Position numbers and translations under genes: made by a program
The notes under the pieces: model-generated
Databases searched by the model: none
What the model saw: only the letters and a program-made list of their open reading frames with translations
Told to the model about the DNA's origin: nothing
NCBI GenBank assembly: GCA_002633005.1
Contig: NMRA01001006.1
Span: 1 to 32,704 of the forward strand
Source: Phoronis australis
Taxonomy: Eukaryota > Phoronida > Phoronidae
Direction of reading: 5' to 3'
DNA: 32,704 nt
Shown here: positions 8,806 through 19,433 of the stretch, piece by piece
How positions within the stretch are numbered: position 1 is the stretch's first letter
Layout: each line of letters begins with the position of its first letter

Positions 8806-10145
8806 GGGATTTCTGCTGTAATACTCAGTAATGCTTGCTGGAAATTCGACTGTGTGGTCATCATATTCAGTACTTTTTCCAAACAAGTTGCAGATGTCAT
8901 CGAACTTCATCTAGCTTCATCAACGTTATGGTGAATAATTGTTTTCTCCATAATGTTATTGAATCTAACTAAGGCATTTAATTGCATGCCAGGATTAGGG
9001 GCACGACTATTTTACAGTTACTTGTAACACTGGTGGAGCTGGGCTGTGCTCCATATATTTAAGACAGTCGTATAACACTTTCAACTAGAAATCACTGCTT
9101 ATGGAATGCAAACAGTGAATTCAATCCCATAATGCAACATTTCAACCTCACCGACCAATCACTTCAGTGGCTACCATTTTGCTAAGGTACGCTAGGAATC
9201 TCCTGAGCATAATTGCAAAACACATGCTTTTTGATCTTATTTGTTGATGACTTTCTTGCGCATTGTAGCACAGCCCTAGAATAACCCCCTTTAGTGGCGG
9301 TACATATACGTCATCACTGCACCATAGTGACATTAAACAAAGTTGGTGGTGTATTTCCAGCTGTACAGTAATAGTCGCTTACAAGTGCCTCGCATTCTGA
9401 GAACCAGTTTTCTCCACTGAACAACATGCATCAAACTGGTTCTCAAAATGCAGGTTGCCTATAGTTGACTATAGCAAGTGTTTGACTAAATGATATTGCC
9501 TCTGGATGAAGTGTTGTCATGAAAAAAACAATGCTGCCATGAAAGTACAGCCTTTTTGTATCACTGCTAAGTTGACTGGAGATTCAACTTGGATAATTCT
9601 CAGGGAAAATTAAAGCCACATCAAGTGCCAGTGTAACATGAAAACCATTTGAGATTTCTAAGGTTGAGCTTGCGTTTTGAATTTTACAAGGGTGTGTTTT
9701 ATGGAAAGTGACTTCAGACTTAAAATAGAAATTTGATGTTACTGTCCAACGTCACAATGAATACAGGCTTAGCCAAGTAATTATGAATGCATCACAGTTT
9801 AAGAAGGACTTATAGAAATGTTAACAGTTATAGGTACATCCTCAAGGAGTTTGCATTTTTGCTCAAGTGAGATTTAATTATTGTTCAAAAATAGTTGTGT
9901 GGAACATAAGACCAAATTTTTGACTTCAGTCTTGCGTCACTCTTCATCAAACAGGTCCCCAGAACTTAGAGGAGCACTAGACAATTTTATTGATTACTGC
10001 AATGAGTTTTATGTTAGTCTGACTGTCCAGCAAATCCTCAACCCATTGGGGGTCACTAAATTAATACTAACAGTTCCGTTTTTTGAAATGCCTCTACCAC
10101 CCACCTTGACGTTGGTTTTGATGATGCAGGTTTATTATGAATAAA
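8806..10145 (+). other. Nurim 3' flank, probable 3' UTR
   Basis: No gene is recognised. The first canonical AATAAA after the stop is at 10140-10145; an ATTAAA variant lies earlier at 9332-9337. Further AATAAA copies are at 10843-10848 and 11176-11181. Where the transcript ends cannot be fixed from sequence. An 87-codon open frame ending at 10144 has no recognisable domain. Confidence 0.4.
9392..9451. repeat. 19-bp inverted repeat hairpin
   Basis: GCATTCTGAGAACCAGTTT (9392-9410) pairs with AAACTGGTTCTCAAAATGC (9433-9451) with one mismatch around a 22-nt loop. The size is that of a short hairpin RNA, but neither arm matches a microRNA I recognise. It lies in the 3' flank of nurim. Confidence 0.7.
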
Positions 10146-11640
10146 CAATAGACCAATACAAAGCAACAATTCAGGTCTGGACTCCTCGCCAATTTTGTTC
10201 TTGCCTCTGGTCATTTTGGCTCTGCTTCTTGGGTTGATGGGTTGTATGGTTTGTTCACACTACTGGTGTGTTTTACTGTTGCTGATGAAATATTTGGACA
10301 TGTGTACATGTATATACTGTGTTTATGACATTATTTATTGCCAAGGTGCTTGTTAGGCAAAGAGTCCTAGCTTGGTCTAGTCTACCTTCTTGCTCATTTT
10401 GACAAGGGTTGAATGAAAAAACAAAAGAAACATCATTTTTGATTGTCTGGGATGGATTATTTTGAAAGATTGAGCAGTTAAAAGAATATGGAACATGTTA
10501 CTCAATTTTCAAAAAAAAAAAAAAAAAATTACAGACCAGAACAAACTAGGCTTTTTGACATTATCTATCTCCTTTATAAATTTTATGTCTTCAATTACTG
10601 CAGCAGTCTTGATTTATTCTCATCAGAACTGAGTTGATGATTTTGACGTCCAATCTGTCGCTTGATGTAAGGATTTTTTAGATCGACTGATTGAGGCTAT
10701 CAGAATCTTGTGAATTCTCGGCACCTCTGCAAATGCCTTGGTGCATGCTAACCATAGATCTAACTTTGTTTCTAGTAAAACACCACGGGTCCTTTAGGAC
10801 AGTTATGTGCTCGATTGTTTTCGACATGTCATTTCCACCAGGAATAAAAACTTAAGCGTATTTCAGCTTCGTTGCTGAGATAATTACAGACTATTGAACT
10901 AGAACAGTGTGAGGCTTGTCATTCACATGGTGACGAAACTGAACTAACAGTCCCGTCTGTGTATGAACCCCAATGTCTAGGGACTCACATGAGACTGTTA
11001 TCCACTAAGGTCGCCACAACATTGCTGGGAAGTTGTCCGGTTCCCAGACAGTTAGATATTAATGAGAGAACCCTTCCCACGGTCCGAACCACCTTGTGAA
11101 TATCTTATCTTCCATGTGCTAGCGCAGTGAGCAGACATAGAATTCCACAAAATATCAGAAATATATTACTCCAATAATAAATTTTGATAATATACATCTA
11201 CTACTTTTAAACTATTTTGAGATTTTCCATTTTGAGAATCTCCTGTGATTATGCAAGTCTATATGATATGTATATTTAGTACTGGCATTGGGTTTAAAAG
11301 TAAGTTGTTGCTGTGAAGTTTTGCAAAGGTCGACTCATGATTTTGCTATGTGGTATTGTTTAGTTACTTTATGTTTAACCAGGCACGTAACCAGGAGCGT
11401 TGGAGTTGTAACTTGTTAGAAAATAGTGAAAAGTTTGTAATAATCTGTTTCTATTCAGCTTACACTCTATTGTATTTGGTATGCAGCGTATTGACTTGTA
11501 GTTATTAGGTTGTTGTCAACAATATTTATCTTATTGCTAATATTAATTGAGGAGAAACTGTGGTTGCCGATCTTAAATTATCAGAGAAGTTTGTATGAGT
11601 GCTCTATTTACATATTGTCTTATTGAAACGTGCTCAAGTG
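10146..11640. other. Non-coding stretch between nurim and the PLAC8-like gene
   Basis: AT-rich, with a run of 18 A at 10511-10528. No coding segment, RNA gene or clear element is visible. It separates two convergent genes. Confidence 0.5.
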
Positions 11641-11643
11641 ACA

Positions 11644-11649
11644 TTTATT
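11644..11649 (-). terminator. Candidate polyadenylation signal of the PLAC8-like gene
   Basis: TTTATT on the + strand reads AATAAA on the - strand. It lies about 95 bases past the stop codon of the PLAC8-type exon, a usual distance for a short 3' UTR. Confidence 0.5.
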
Positions 11650-11743
11650 AAAGTAACAGTTCTTGGTGCATTAACGATCCTCATGCTTGACCTTGTTATC
11701 TAGGAAAACAATTTGCTATTCCCCTATTTTTTTCCGCCTGTCT

Positions 11744-12096
11744 TTAGGCAGCCGTTTCTGGACCAGCGTCTCCTTCTTTCGGTTCTTCTGGTGGTGCTGG
11801 CTCCTCTGTTTCCGTACGAGTCATTTCTTGTTCCGGAGGTGGGGCTGGGGCTGGGGCTGGGCACTCGGTCGGCTGTGGTCCTGTGGACAGGAGCTGAATC
11901 TCTTGGTTTTCCTGTACGAGTGCGCAGAATCCGCAAAAAACGTAGGTAAGACAATCGCCAACTCTAGAACCACCAATCAGTCGTCTCTCACGGATGGCGC
12001 CGCGAACGTTCGATCCCAACACGCAATTTATCAGTGGAATAAGTGTTCCCAGGCCGTATAGTGCGCAGCTTTTGTCCACAGCCTTCGCGTTATTGC
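11744..12096 (-). CDS. PLAC8/cornifelin-family Cys-rich protein, last exon (partial gene)
   Basis: The exon follows the - strand acceptor TCTTCGTTGCAG and gives 116 complete codons after a split first codon. It carries the second half of a PLAC8 domain: KSCALYGLGTLIPL, then REQ/RER-like RGAIRERRLIGGS, then VGDCLTYVFCGFCALVQE. This is the family's G-S-x-x-x-D-C, C-x-x-C-A-L-x-Q-E signature. The protein ends in an unusual Pro/Glu tail with an alternating Ala-Pro run. The first half of the domain (the CCxxxxC part) must be in upstream exons at higher coordinates, which I did not find. PLAC8 proteins are small membrane-associated Cys-rich proteins; members have been linked to cell-size control, metal handling and tissue-specific roles, so no single function can be assigned. 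Exon phase (one base carried over, giving a likely Gly) fits family structure. Confidence 0.88.
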
Positions 12097-13095
12097 CTGC
12101 AACGAAGACGGATTTGATTTTTCGTCTCCTTGCAACAGTTAAACCGCCCCGACGGTGCTTGACCGCGGTGCCACATTCTTACCGCAGGCACTGGACCCTG
12201 GCGCTGCTGCTCGGCACGGGTCTGAGTTGCGTAGACTCATCGAACTCACAAAAACACAAGATCAGACATGAGATTTTGCTTGATGTCGCAGTGCCAGTGT
12301 CTTAGGTTTACGGAACCCAGCCCGGGTCTACCATTGTCAAGGGTGAGAAACAACGTGACTACAAAATGTCGTGTGTTCGGGTGAAGAAACAGTTCAGTTG
12401 AAGTGGACCTCTTAAAGCAACGAGTGAAACCCGCGTTTCGTCCAATAAGCAAATTGCAGCGTTTCGTTATTTGCTGAAATCATGTTTTGAACCATGATTT
12501 AAGTAGTACGAAATGACAGGTCAACTTGTATAGATCCTAATGTCAGCCAATAACGAGCTGTCAGTTTTTTTTAGATGAGCACAGAAATCGTATCCGCCTG
12601 ATTCGAGGGCATATTTGATACCAGTTTTAAAACAGTGATTTGCAAAAATCAAGTGTTTCGTAAAAGAAGATGGACTTATAGCTGCGATCCGGCACAGTGT
12701 TCAAAAACACTGCGGATCACTAGAATCCGCCTTGAGTGACCGCCCGGCTCCAAGGCTACTGCGCCTCGCACGGCAGGCAGGTATGAATCCATGTAACTGA
12801 CTCGATTATGTGACCTGTTTACAAAAAATTGAGCCATGTCTTCATGTGATTGAAGATGATTTCATTTCCTACAATTACATTGATGTGACCGACCAGTTAA
12901 TTGTTTTTTTTTCCACACCTTGGAATACGTAAGATTTACGCTAGACTAAAACGCTACCGTGGCAGGAATTAATATGGCCTACGATCACGGGGGTTTTCTA
13001 AAACAATCGTTCAAAGCACGTCAGTCATGTAAACCGTAACTATCCCTTATGATGCGCCTTTATATGTCGGTGCATATTGCCGTCATCTCTGTCCG
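12097..13095. other. Probable intron or upstream region of the PLAC8-like gene
   Basis: No upstream PLAC8 exon was recognised. A small palindrome occurs at 12686-12719 (GATCCGGCACAGTGTT and its near reverse complement). CCAAGGCTAC at 12751 resembles the dispersed repeat seen at 15220, 20655 and 21500. Everything else appears non-coding. Confidence 0.35.
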
Positions 13096-13099
13096 ACGT

Positions 13100-14245
13100 C
13101 CGGGGTTGTACCCGTCTTAAACCCATTGCAGGATCTCATTGAAATTTGGCAGATGTGTTCCTATGTGGCTGACGACAGAATTGGATGAGTTTCGGACCTG
13201 TGCCCCCTAGTGGTAATTTTAGTTTTTTATTTTTGCCTCTGTATCTTCGGAATTCCTTGACGGAATTTCATGATGTTAGGAAAACAAGTTTTTTTAAAAC
13301 TTGTTAAAATACGGAAGCGATAATGATGCCATTCCATTTTCGGACGGATTTCATGAATTTACACCACCTTGTAGACATTTTTTTGTTATTTTTGCGTCCG
13401 TTTTCTGGCGTCCGCCTCTCTATCTGCCATACCGCCCAAAGGATCATTAAAGAATTAACAGATGTGTTGCTGATTAGAAGATCATGACTGAAGTTGACTT
13501 TCTGAGGTGTCCGACTACTGTGTCGCTCCTAGTGGCATTTTTTTGCGTCTGCGCCGGGCCGAATCTCCTTAACCCTTTGAAAGAGCTTCGTGAAATTTGA
13601 ACGGTGTATTTTTATGGAGACATCGACAAACACTATGGAGTGTGGAACTGATACAAATGCCGTGAAATTCGGCAAAAAAGTTTCCATTAAGGAGACGACA
13701 ACGCTTTCCATTTTCAAAAAATTTGATATTTACTTCGCCATCTGGTGGCCATTTTTGTTCTTTTTGCATTCGTTTTTGTCGTCCACTTCCCTTTCTGCTA
13801 TACCGCTTAAAAGATCATTAAGAGTATTTACAGACGTGTTCCTGATGAGAAGGCCACTACTGAAGTTGACATTCGGATGGGTCCGACTACTGTGTTGCTC
13901 CCTAGTGGTGATTTTGTTTTTTTTTGCGTCTGAGACCGAATCTCTTTAACCCTTTGACGGAGCTTTGTGAAATTTGAAAGATGTGTTCCTATGGAGCCGA
14001 CGGCAAACTATAACGAATGCCGATCTAATCCAAATGGCCATTGTGGCCCTAGAAGCAAAATGTCTTTTACGTTAACTTCACTAGCTTTGGAGTTTATGAA
14101 TGCATTTTCATGTAATTCGGCAAATAGGTTTCTATTAAGAAGACTACAACGCCTTTCCATTTTCGGACAGATTTGATGTTTTCTGGGCCACCTGATGGCC
14201 ATTTAAAAATTGCGTACGTTTTTGACGTCTGACTCTCTGTCTGCC
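13100..14245. repeat. Diverged tandem array, about three units of roughly 370-450 bp
   Basis: Phrases recur in the same order. GTGTTCCTATG-like words occur near 13155, 13604 and 13983. The block CTGCCATACCGCCCAAAGGATCATTAA (13424) returns as CTGCTATACCGCTTAAAAGATCATTAA (13795), and each is followed by GAAGTTGAC and then TCCGACTACTGTGT. The block from CGTCTG and CCGAATCTC through AACCCTTTGA to GGCCATTT occurs at about 13548 and 13926. The open frames at 13590-13949 and 13967-14176 are products of this repetition and are not genes. Confidence 0.8.
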
Positions 14246-16360
14246 AGTTTCGACACCCGGTTTGGCAATCATAACTTTGTCACCTTCTCGGAAATTCGGT
14301 ATAGTTGTTTGGTTGGCGTGCGTTTGGTTGTTTTAGTGTATTGCAGACAATAAAATGTAAGGCGTATGGATTACTACTTTGCACTACTTTGTCATTCGGC
14401 CATGTAATATCAAAAAATTACGTACTCGGTGTTATTAACCAGTCATGTCGTAACACTTTCCAGGTCATGTGAGAAATAAAAACAGTCGCCGAACGTTTTT
14501 ACAACATGGGGTCTTTTTACACGTTGTCATTTAGATCAACAGTAAACTTGAAACGCGCACATTCTGTGAAGAAACAACTTTTGGTCTAGACCACGTACCG
14601 TCGTGAAGTCTCCCTCATCTTGTTTCTTACTCAAATTGGAACTGGTTTCTAGGATGTAGAGTGATTGGAAGTTCAGGCCAGGGGAATTCCATGCGCTTTA
14701 TTGCGACCAATTACACTGATCGAGCTGACGATAAGAAAACGATGAGATAGCTTTGGATGGGCAAATACATGTATAACGTTTCGGAAGAAAGTAATTGTTG
14801 GCAGCAGGGTCCGGGGTACTAACCTCCTCGAAACTGGACTCGAAAACTAATCAATATCGCTTTGCTTCGAGTCTACGTCGTGCACTCGAATGTGTCGGCG
14901 TCAGTGGCTGAGTTTCGAGTCAGAGAAGTCTAGTATCAGCCAAGATATTAATGAGCTGTCTTTGCAAAAGCCGGAAATCACTTCTCATCTGAGCAAAAGT
15001 TGAGACTAAAATTATACAGTTAATGGTCTAAATAAAAATTCGCGTCTTTGGCGGAGCGCAGGCTTATCCCGCGTGCCTTGCTCAGAAAACGTGTCACATT
15101 GTCGGTCGCTACACCTACAGTCGCCCGGGTGACATTTTGTGTCGAGTGCGACAATATATGTTCCAACAGCCTCCGCTTTTGTTTCACCTACGTTGCATGG
15201 AAAGTAGCTTGCTGAGTGAAGACTACCGTCAAAGTTATATTTATCATACAGCTTTGTACCAAGGCTACGTGGAGGCAAGCATGTCTTTTTGACTGGGGGA
15301 ACTCGTAATTCTGTTTTTTCGAAGTTTTAGTACTATATACTTACTACTGTTGTAGATGAAGAGCATCCTTATCCTAAATTTGATTATAGCTGGAAGGCAT
15401 TACCAGGTGGGCGCCAAAATCAAAAACGCGAATTTGGCGCCTGTCATTCAGTTCTTGTGAAGGCATTTCTGGTCATGGTAACAAAAAGTACTGTCAGCAT
15501 GTCCCTAGACTGTATTTTAATGGCAATGAACATGTCATTGGGAGAATTGTTTTTGGCCAAATAATTTGGAAAAGACCTTCGTTTGGTGTGCTTTTACCAG
15601 TCACCTCGAACATCTAACAAATATTAAATTAAAACTCGAAGTTGTTCGATAAGATTATTACTATGTACTGTAAACATGAATGAAAGTTATCAGATTTTCA
15701 GTTTCTTATCAAGTTTATTATTTCTCGGTTGAATTCGAAACAGTTGTGCCTCAGCACAAAAATAAAACCTTTCCCCTAATTGCTTACTGCCCGTGTAATA
15801 ATACAAGTAGGTCACCCCACATACATAGGAATGCTACTGCCATATCCTATCGGAAATTCGTTTCACTTGTGAATGTCCCAACGAGACCGAAACCTATTTA
15901 TCCCATATACATGGACTTATTTGCATCATCGGGGCAATACGTTGTTGCCGTGTGCTCCGGCTTGTTGTTGTATGACGTCATACAAAATACCCAAGCCAGT
16001 TATGCGATCTGTGAAAGTTTTGAATAACAAGTAAAGTTTTATTTCATAATAAATTTATCAGAATTTTTTCAAGTTCTAAAATATACAAGTTAAAGCACTG
16101 AACCATTTAATAATATCAAAAGTTTGTTGGAAAGTTAGAAACAATCCATCTGGGAATATAAAAAATTGAAACATTCCCTGAACCGAGTTATGCAGCAGTG
16201 TGCCGTTTTTATTAGCTTCGATGAATTTCTTAGTTTTCTTGGTCTATTGTCGTGTCTTAGCTTCTGGACTATAAATAGTCATAGAAACATTTCCCTGTGT
16301 TGACCAAAGAATTTGAAAATAACGGTGGAAACTGTGCTGATTTGCAGAATTGGCCTATCG
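14246..16360. other. Non-coding stretch with dispersed repeat pieces
   Basis: No gene is recognised. An open frame at 15680-16027 (115 codons, +) has no family likeness or splice context. Its part from ACGAGACCGAAACC to TGACGTCATAC resembles the palindromic elements at 19365 and 30191. The dispersed repeat unit at 15215-15270 is listed separately. Confidence 0.4.
15215..15270. repeat. Dispersed repeat, copy 1
   Basis: GAAGACTACCGTCAAAG is followed about 15 bases later by ATACAGCTTTGTACCAAGG. The same two blocks in the same order lie at 21501-21575. The second block alone is at 20655-20682, and a diverged form of the first at 19922-19950. Confidence 0.65.
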
Positions 16361-18065
16361 CCGGGCTTATGACTGACGGCTTATTAACTAACCAATCAGA
16401 ACGCAGCATTCTCGACACAACTTCGTCTGCGTTTCCAAGCCGCCATTTTACCCGACAATGTCGTTGTCGATAAAGCTTACTTTAGTCTATTGCTAAAAAA
16501 ATTGGGCGATAAATATGATGAAACGGTGTTGATATGGCGTGTGAGTACTGACTGCCGTTATACATCTAGAGAAGAATATCCTGTCATTTTTGGGCATTCT
16601 CTAAGCCGAAAACTGTCGACTTAGTAAACGATGGATCAAGCCGCTGTGAACGGCCGGCAGACGACACACGAGCAGCTAAACTTAACAATGTTGCTGGATA
16701 ACTCGAAGGTTTAACACAAATATATTTGTTCCAAGGTACGTATTTTTCAGTTTGGTGGCTACACTGTAGGCCTATCTGATTTTGACTCCGGAATTTCACT
16801 CGTGTGGGGGCCTCGATCTGTCTCGGCATCAGCTGGACCCACCACTAGTCTAGCGATAGTCCCCGGAAAGTTGTTTTTAAGGACATTTTTATAATTTTTC
16901 GTTTATTTAGACCTATAATGGACATCGCTCTGTTTCGTAGCAAAGGTACAGTTTTGGTTTTTCATATACATGTACCCGTAGGCCTGCGTTCAACTGAACT
17001 CACCAAAATTGATAGATTCGATCGGCACATGCTGGGAGGGCACTAAATTACTGAACTCAAAGCTTCGTTCGACCTGTTGTCACAAAAAATAAACAGTTGA
17101 ATTACTTTTTCATGAGAACTTATAGTATACAATACGCCTGAAGAGTTAAGGAGAGCTCTTTTTGTAGTTGTTCAAACACGGTACGTGGATTTATGAAGCT
17201 TTAAAAACATCTTTAGTTATTTTTTAAATGGCCACTTTTTGCCAGTACACCAGACTCGTCATCTTTTGTTACCATACCACAGCTTAGTGTTCATGGTACG
17301 TTTAAAATTAAGTGCAAACTACCTTTACGCAATGAAACAACAAAAATATGAAGCCTAACTTAAATATCTTTATGGTGCACTGAATTACGGCCAATTCCAT
17401 GCGTTAATTTGACTTTTGGACACAGCCCTGGATCTACCGGATATCGGCGAATCTTCACCGATTTTGTTCGAAATATCCTAAAATCTATGGCATCATACAG
17501 ATAATTCGACTTTAAGGTAAATACTCAGCTTTACATGAACGTATCGGATCAGTGGCCTTGTCAGTTTTCATAGACTATAGAGTATCTATGATGCCAGTTT
17601 GTTTACGTAAAGCGCTACCTGCTGAGAATTCGACTAACCAATCAGAAACGCCGGTGTAAAAAACAAATTTACCAAGGTAAACTAAAGTGATACCTACGTG
17701 CTGGCTACTGACCCCCTAGCGGCACACAGGGGACCAGCTAGCGTTGAACGCTGCGAGCAGACGATTCAACGCCAGAAATTTGTAACATCCTTGATCCCCT
17801 AGGTGACGCTTTGCGCCATGTCCCTAACCAATCGTAACAACGCATAGTAAGGTTAAAGGTCAGGAAGCTTGGGCGCTAGTACCGTGAGCCCGGCCACTGA
17901 AGTCAATATAGTCTGCAGAGCAATACTTGTCAAGTTTACAATAACAGTCTTTGGAATTTCTGGAACGCCACAGTCTACAGTATGACAGTGCTAGCTGGGT
18001 CATTGGGGTCACAGCTCTAGGTCTACACATAAGTACAACAAAAGTGAATTGAACACCAGGCAGCC
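16361..18065. other. Non-coding stretch
   Basis: No supported gene. TAACCAATCAGAACGC (about 16387) and TAACCAATCAGAAACGC (about 17636) are two similar short blocks containing CCAAT, possibly pieces of one repeat. GTAGGCCTA occurs at 16766-16774. Confidence 0.35.
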
Positions 18066-18472
18066 GGCGTGTGCTTGCAGCCTAAGCGGGCTGCCAAAGC
18101 GCTTTATATTAATCTTCAGATGTTTGAAAAAAATCATTTTTGTGTCCGGAATCCACTCCAATGTAACAGTATTAAATTAAGACGAAAGGACAACGTTCTG
18201 TGGATCACAAAACGAAACAACATTTTGAAGATAACCAGTATCAACTATACTCACAGGCGAAAAAACCTGCATAAAACTGTATAAAATCCGGCTTTTTTCA
18301 AACTTCGAAAGTATGTCTAAACTCATACCGGATGAGAAAATGAACATAACGGTTTCTTACCGATTCTGAGGTAATCTCTCATCTATACAGAGTGCAAATT
18401 CCATTGCAAGACAGCCGGGCGATCGGCAACATTTAATCTCACAGCACTGTACGTGGATCCATTTTCCGAACA

Positions 18473-18800
18473 CAAGAGACGTGGAAAATTTTTCGAAAAA
18501 CAGCATGAAATTTGGACCAGCAACCTCTGAGTACTCCTGGTAATCACCTCCGCTATCGGCAAATCCGATGGCAAAATGAATTCAGCAACAAACTTGACTT
18601 CAAAATGAGCTATGCGCTCAAATATGGGCTTCCGGACGATCGTTAACATAGGCCTGAATGGGGCGAACTTCAAACTTCAAGAGACGTGGAAAAATTTTCA
18701 CCAATGACGCTCATATTTGGCAGTAACAAGTCTTAACATACACTCTATGCGACAGGCTATCGGCAAATTGTCCAGTTATCTCCCCTCGCTTATAAATTCC
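18473..18800. repeat. Diverged direct duplication, period about 205 bp
   Basis: CAAGAGACGTGGAAAA begins at 18473 and again at 18678. GCTATCGGCAAAT lies at about 18552 and again at about 18756, the same spacing later. The copies differ at many positions between. The - strand open frame at 18383-18673 lies in this repeat and shows no domain. Confidence 0.6.
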
Positions 18801-19364
18801 TGATTATAGCCTGCTCTTGTGTATTTCTTATGGAGGGCTGCTGGCAAGATTTAGCGCATGCGCAGTAGTGCATGTTACATATTTCTGGCGTTGTGGCTCA
18901 GTAAAAACACATACTCGGCGTTATTAGTTCTTAATTTCCTGTAAAGACCTTAGCTCTCAGTGTAGGTATACTGTACTGTATGCATCCATAACAAAACGAT
19001 TTCGTTGGATTTGAGTTAGATTTTTGGCCGATTTTGCTGACCGGGGACCTGCTTAGCTGACCTATTTAAGATGACCCAGATTGAAACTTCAGCGAGGCCC
19101 AAAATAGCCGCATGATCACCGTGCGTGGTAATTTCTTTTTGTTTTTATAGCATTAAAATTGCTTTTTCAAGAACCACACCTTGAATTTATGATTTGGGTA
19201 ACCCATGAACAAGCTCAATCAAATCTGGCGTTGCATTACGCGAGTTTACTCGACAAGGAGACTGATCACCAACCGTGAAATACGGCCTGAACCATTCAAG
19301 TTGAATACGGCCTCTACCGTGGTATACGGATTGGCTACTTTCCCGGGATAATGCTTGTTACCGG

Positions 19365-19433
19365 GAATTCATTTCATCTGGGATTATTCTAACGAGACCG
19401 AAGGTCGCCAACATTCCCAGATGAAATAAATTC
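19365..19433. repeat. Foldback repeat with GACCGAAGGTC centre
   Basis: GAATTCATTTCATCTGGGA (19365-19383) pairs with TCCCAGATGAAATAAATTC (19415-19433) with one mismatch. The spacer holds GAGACCGAAGGTCG, itself nearly palindromic. The same core, read as GACCTTCGGTC, sits in the middle of the element at 30191-30365. Confidence 0.7.

Noticed and set aside
11687-12061. 124-codon + strand frame
   Set aside because: It is antisense to the PLAC8 exon, whose motifs on the - strand are clear.
13590-13949. 119-codon + strand frame starting MKFERC, with a similar start at 13967
   Set aside because: The similar starts come from the tandem array; no domain or splice support.
15680-16027. 115-codon + strand frame
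   Set aside because: Not recognisable, and part of it overlaps sequence shared with the palindromic element family.
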